Source of the DNA: Selaginella tamariscina | Taxonomy: Eukaryota; Streptophyta; Lycopodiopsida; Selaginellales; Selaginellaceae | Length of the DNA stretch: 64,000 nt | NCBI GenBank assembly: GCA_003024785.1 | Contig: PUQB01000352.1 | Location: 186,001 to 250,000 of the forward strand | Reading direction: 5' to 3' | Shown: one piece after another, positions 61,401 through 64,000 of the stretch | How positions within the stretch are numbered: position 1 is the stretch's first letter | How the letters are laid out: every line of letters begins with the position of its first letter | Notes under the pieces: model-generated | Seen by the model: only the letters and a program-made list of their open reading frames with translations | Database searches by the model: none | Told to the model about the DNA's origin: nothing | Translations under genes and position numbers: made by a program

Positions 61401-61848
61401 ACTCGATGAATACAGTTTCTTTACTTATTAAAATATTTAAACCTGTAAGCTGGACATTGTAAGACGCCTTGCAGAAGCAGCATACAGTTTTTCAAATAAT
61501 GCTCAAACAAGTCGGCTTCCCACTTCTGGTCAGTAATCTGACCACAGACAAACTCGAGAATTGGAGGTAAAACGCTCTCATTACTGAATGAGAAAGGATG
61601 TGTTGCCTGAACCGCAATCAGTGTCTTCATCAGTTTCAACGTGGCCCTTTCCACGAAAGAATGTAAGGGATGTTCGTGTGGCAAGATCGGTCCTGTAATA
61701 AATGTACCATTACATGTGTGTGTGTGTGTGTGATGAGTGTCACGGTGCTTACTGTACTGCAGGAAAGATTGAGCCGTTTGTAACATAGCTGGACAAACCT
61801 GCTTAACGGGTGGTACTTCCTGCCGCCCACACGCACAGAGGCCATTAG

Positions 61849-61882
<34 letters not shown>

Positions 61883-63242
61883 AATACCCGAACGGATTTT
61901 GCATCACTTTGAAAGCCAAAGAGCAGCATCCGGCTCAATATTTTCAAGCACAATAGCCATCTGTCGAACATTAGCGATACTGCCTGGCTTTGAGGAGATG
62001 ATAAAAATCTCTCTGCGTTTGAAATAAGAGCTGGAAATTCGCCAAGAATTGTCTGTGTGTCCGTCCACCAGTGGCTCCAAGTGAAATCGAATAGTTGACT
62101 CGTAATCTGACAGGAAACTAAGTCAATATCGTGTACTGTGTCACAACACACATAGGTACGTATATACGTACATAATATAGTCTGTGCGTGTGTGTGTTTA
62201 TATATCTAATGTACCCCAGCAAAGTTTTGTTGGTCAACAGCAAGCCGCTTGCTCGCCAGCTCTTTCAATATTTGATGAAGAACCATGTAAACTCTTTGGG
62301 TTGTAAGCATGTCTGAAGATTGAAGATTTTGCAACAGACTTGGAAACAGCTCTTGCCTATGTTAATCGGATAAAAATCACTTCTCGAAAACAAATTCCAA
62401 TCAAGTGAACAACTAAAAAGTGCAAAAACGACTTCTAAGTGAAAGAAACCCCAAGCACAATGCATTTATAAGAGAAGGAAAAGAAAAGAAATGCATACCA
62501 TTCTCGAGGGTAGTCGAAGCGAGCAATTTTAGCTATCAAAACAGCCAGTTGAACAGCAACCTGTGGACGTATCTAAAATGCTTATAGAATAGAACAGGAA
62601 AAATGTATAGTAAAAAGCACTTGACCTGATTGTTTTCCTCCCTTATCAACTCAAGCAGCCTTTTTCGTAAGTGTGGTTTCTCCGCATCAGTAATCCCACT
62701 ACCAACAGCCGATATGTAAGCACTTATATATCCATATACATCGTGTGTGCGTGCTTATGTGTATACTTTTACAAACTCAGACCTAATAAAGAACTTACGG
62801 GGAGTCGCGCCTTGTCCTCCAGTATCGGTTGATGCTATTCTTGAAATACACAGACGCCAGCCATCTCACATCGTTCTGATCGTCCAGATTGCGTGCAGCT
62901 ATAATCTCCTGCATAAAATCAAGAGAACTCGGCATTAGAACGAACAGATTTTCATAGATTTTCGAAAGAAACGCACATTTTCCCACAGGTTTAAAAAAGA
63001 AAGATGGATTTTTGCAAGAAATGAAATTGTTCGAAAGAATGCAGATTTTTGGAGAGAATCAACACAAAAACTCCGAAACCTCCGATTTGAAGCCGTTCAC
63101 AGAGACTTACCAGTAAACAAGAGCAGAAGGCGGGGAGATTCTCAAGAGCAATGAGCGCTGCCTCTGCCGACTTACGAATCGATTCTTCCTGGCTAAGCGC
63201 CTTCTGCAGGAGCGTGTAGACGGTGCTCAGATCCGCGGCCAT
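56602..63242 (-). CDS. Importin-beta family protein, importin-11 / KA120 type
   Basis: Large minus-strand gene, start at 63242 (MAADLSTVYTLLQKALSQEE), stop at 56602, with 20 or more short exons. The N-terminus carries the importin-beta Ran-binding pattern: SIRKSAEAALIALENLPAFC, then DVRWLASVYFKNSINRYWRT. Later exons: LFPSLLQNLQSSDMLTTQRV, HPLHSFVERATLKLMKTLIA, RPKDLEEWAHDPESFHHEQT, QPLLLKEAVYNAVGLSTYDL, NTRRRRIAWLIGQWVSK, VFYLISLIIDRLGEKITPYT, FKLFLALQRLVAALGPRSPS, HGAGVVNTFKMVFGNVKDNG, and the end CAALHGDAAFNIALSRLHPT. This order follows human IPO11 and Arabidopsis KA120, which carry cargo into the nucleus with Ran. Introns are 60-200 bp. Some exons show single-base frame changes. The start is supported by a telo-box at 63288. 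Confidence 0.9.
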
Positions 63243-64000
63243 CTCTTTCTTCCCTCCTCTCGCCCCGCAGGAGCCAAAGCTCGAAAACCCTACACTGATT
63301 AGGGTTCTTACACCATCACCTCAATCGGAATATTCATTTGCGAATGGCGTTTAATCTCTTTATATTAGAACTTCCTCGTAGTGTATTAGTTTTAGGCATT
63401 ATGACAAGAGCACATGTATGTACTGCGTATGATATATACATATATTTAATGTATAGACATATCTCGTATTTTATGTATATACTGTTGTGTACGTATATCT
63501 ACTGTGAATTCCAAGCAAGTAATAAATCCAATGCTTCTATTTATAATTGTGTGTGCTACTCTATTTTGATAACATCATATTTGATAAATAGAAGCAACTG
63601 GATCATCCATGGATACTGGTACATGGAAGGATTAGGGTACGAACTTGACCGTTTTATACTAGTCCACTTGGAAAGTGCGTAGGGAGTATCCACTGTACTA
63701 GTCCACTTGGGCTCTTTTAAGAAAGTATGTATGTAGGGGGGATCCACGTTATAAATAAAGTGAAGAAAGTTGGCATTTTCAGGAAACCAAGGTGAGTTCT
63801 ATCCTTCTTACTTTTTATTTCTCCCTCTCTTTTCATGTTCTAGTTAAATATCTAACAACACCCTATCTATTGTTCCTAAAGTGCAGTAACTGGGCCTGTT
63901 TCTTACTGGCTAATGAAACATTCATTTATAGTTTTATAAACATTCTTCGTGAGTTGGCCGGTTTGTTATATATATTAAGTAAAGTAAATATGAGGTTAAT
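63243..64000. other. Importin promoter and right-end spacer
   Basis: 63243-63310 is the importin leader with aaaaccctacactgattagggttc, an inverted pair of telo-box words. From 63650 a phrase actagtccacttgg occurs at about 63659 and 63698, each followed by an agggag(t)atccac-like word, as in a degenerate direct repeat that may be the edge of a mobile element. I see no gene in the rest. Confidence 0.4.

Overview
This is a eukaryotic nuclear window from a land plant with a compact genome: about 18 protein genes in 64 kb, mostly with short GT-AG introns. A plastid ribosomal protein L10, PLATZ, FPF1-like, ARO and PAL genes place it in plants. The PLS-type PPR proteins, rich in 'AYAQNGH'-like helices, together with the gene density and an intronless PAL, fit a lycophyte such as Selaginella. 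That assignment is inference. Introns and spacers are full of (GT)n, (GA)n and (TA)n tracts.

Layout. 1-3 kb: 5' end of an unknown gene (-) and a circularly permuted RbgA/SIN2-like GTPase (+). 3-8.4 kb: AT-rich, gene-free, with a 48-bp near-perfect hairpin and MITE-like repeats. 8.4-11 kb: PLATZ factor (-) and CGR1-like nucleolar protein (+). 11.4-18.9 kb: PAL, a PPR protein, an FPF1-like protein and ubiquitin-eS31 (all -). 19.6-24.1 kb: full-size lipin/PAH phosphatidate phosphatase (-). 25.2-27.8 kb: F-box protein with a cullin-like C-terminal half (-). 28.3-33.2 kb: ARO-type armadillo protein and an ankyrin ILK-family kinase homologue (+). 33.6-35.1 kb: plastid RPL10 (-), with a young Ty3/Gypsy LTR retrotransposon (35.3-40.2 kb) just upstream. 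40.8-46.4 kb: 2-oxoglutarate dioxygenase, divergent CFAP20 and NDUFAF5-like methyltransferase (all -). 46.5-49.4 kb: VPS20/CHMP6 (+) and a broken acyl-ACP desaturase (+). 49.8 kb: a 62-bp piece of 25S rDNA. 50.6-55.7 kb: second PPR protein and a compact lipin (both -). 56.6-63.2 kb: importin-11/KA120 (-).

These are ordinary nuclear genes with no operon logic, but several themes recur. Telo-box motifs sit just before the start codons of many of these genes. One divergent pair has only 49 bp between start codons. Nearly every host gene that can be compared with a known family lacks single bases, usually in short G or A runs. The best reading is uncorrected assembly indels rather than many pseudogenes. 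The observations I would follow up first are the F-box/cullin-like protein, the degenerate ILK pseudokinase, the compact lipin, the 48-bp hairpin and the new retrotransposon in front of RPL10.
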